Origin: a candidate division TA06 bacterium DG_78
GTDB taxonomy: Bacteria; Hydrothermota; Tepidihabitantia; SM23-42
Length of the DNA: 6,088 nt
Direction: 5' to 3'
NCBI GenBank assembly: GCA_001303225.1
Contig: LJNI01000137.1
Coordinates: 1 to 6,088 of the forward strand
Shown here: positions 5,730-6,088 of the stretch, piece after piece
Layout of the letters: every line of letters begins with the position of its first letter
How positions within the stretch are numbered: the stretch's first letter is position 1
The notes under the pieces: model-generated
The model's input: the letters and a program-made list of their open reading frames with translations, nothing else
Told to the model about the DNA's origin: nothing
Database searches by the model: none
Translations under genes and position numbers: made by a program

Positions 5730-6088
5730 AAAAACGGTTCCTCAATATCCTTTATATCGTGCCACGTCAATACCGGTCCATCTTTACAAACGTAGTATTT
5801 CCCGACACGGCAGTGATTACACTTACCAACACCACACGACATATTACTCTCCATTGATAGGTAGATATTCTCATGTTTAAATCCTGCCTCCACAAGACGC
5901 TGGGTAACGAATTTCAACATAATGGGCGGACCACAAACTACTGCAGGAGAAATATTCATATCTACGAGAATCTTATCAAGGATAACCGTGACTACGCCAA
6001 GCCTTCCTTGCCATGATTCATCTGCGCGCTCAACAACAAGTTCAATATCTACACCTTTTATTTTCTGCCAATCCGGTATTAAACGCCT
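5726..6088 (-). CDS. HydG/PyrK-like FAD/NAD(P)-binding, 2Fe-2S oxidoreductase gamma subunit, C-terminal part
   Basis: The frame is open at the window edge, so only the last 120 residues are seen and the start lies outside; the ATG at 5959 is internal, since homologous sequence continues upstream. The end of the NAD-binding ferredoxin-reductase fold is marked by V-V-C-G-P-P-I-M at fragment residues 50-57. A 2Fe-2S motif follows: C85-x4-C90-x2-C93-x7-C101, then K-D-G-P-V. This pattern is that of sulfhydrogenase gamma (HydG), anaerobic sulfite reductase B and the PyrK electron-transfer subunit, which pass electrons between NAD(P)H, FAD and an iron-sulfur partner. In HydG-type operons a HydB-like 4Fe-4S beta subunit often lies next to it; if present here it would be beyond the edge. 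The stop overlaps the next ATG as ATGA. Likely role: the pyridine-nucleotide entry or exit point of this hydrogenase. Confidence 0.92.
   Translation of the reverse strand, partial: RRLIPDWQKIKGVDIELVVERADESWQGRLGVVTVILDKILVDMNISPAVVCGPPIMLKFVTQRLVEAGFKHENIYLSMESNMSCGVGKCNHCRVGKYYVCKDGPVLTWHDIKDIEEPFL

Noticed and set aside
5416..5880. 154-codon plus-strand ORF, and the other plus-strand ORFs of 60-98 codons
   Set aside because: Each lies antisense to a well-supported minus-strand gene, shows no recognisable motif, and has low-complexity translations typical of shadow frames.
5726..5959. A 77-residue protein starting at ATG 5959
   Set aside because: The same frame stays open to the window edge and the upstream 43 residues fit the NAD-binding domain, so the ATG is internal to a longer gene.

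Overview
The window is one uninterrupted minus-strand operon segment, read from high to low coordinates, that encodes a membrane-bound group 4 [NiFe] hydrogenase of the HycE/Ech/Mbh/complex I superfamily together with an unusual electron-input arm. Order in the direction of transcription: C-terminal part of a HydG/PyrK-like FAD/NAD(P)-binding and 2Fe-2S gamma subunit (6088-5726, cut by the window edge); a short molybdopterin-oxidoreductase-like 4Fe-4S protein with no recognisable catalytic Cys/Sec (5729-4155); a HycB/CooF-type ferredoxin with four 4Fe-4S motifs (4170-3700); a NuoH/HycD/EchB membrane subunit (3703-2783); a NuoB/HycG/EchC small subunit (2771-2355); a NuoC/EchD subunit (2358-1867); a NuoD/HycE/EchE large subunit that keeps all four Ni-binding cysteines (1870-695); a possible 16-residue micro-ORF (698-648); and an antiporter-like membrane subunit related to NuoM/NuoL/MbhH (651-1, cut by the window start).

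There is essentially no non-coding DNA. Six junctions are ATGA stop/start overlaps, one is a 16-base overlap and one is an 11-base gap. Shine-Dalgarno-like sequences lie inside the 3' ends of the preceding genes. No promoter, terminator, tRNA, mobile element or CRISPR array was seen; the operon's promoter and end must lie outside the window.

Working model (inference): NAD(P)H exchanges electrons with the flavin of the gamma subunit, then through its 2Fe-2S cluster, the NuoG-like 4Fe-4S protein and the four-cluster ferredoxin to the proximal cluster of the small subunit and the NiFe site. The NuoH-like and antiporter-like subunits couple this to H+ or Na+ translocation. This would be a complex I-like, NAD(P)-linked, ion-pumping hydrogenase, or a formate-hydrogenlyase relative whose formate dehydrogenase-like subunit has become an electron conduit.

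The organism is an anaerobe with AT-leaning DNA, ordinary use of TGA as stop, and strong Shine-Dalgarno use. The sequence alone does not fix the phylum or even bacterium versus archaeon; an uncultivated anaerobic or thermophilic lineage is a reasonable guess only.
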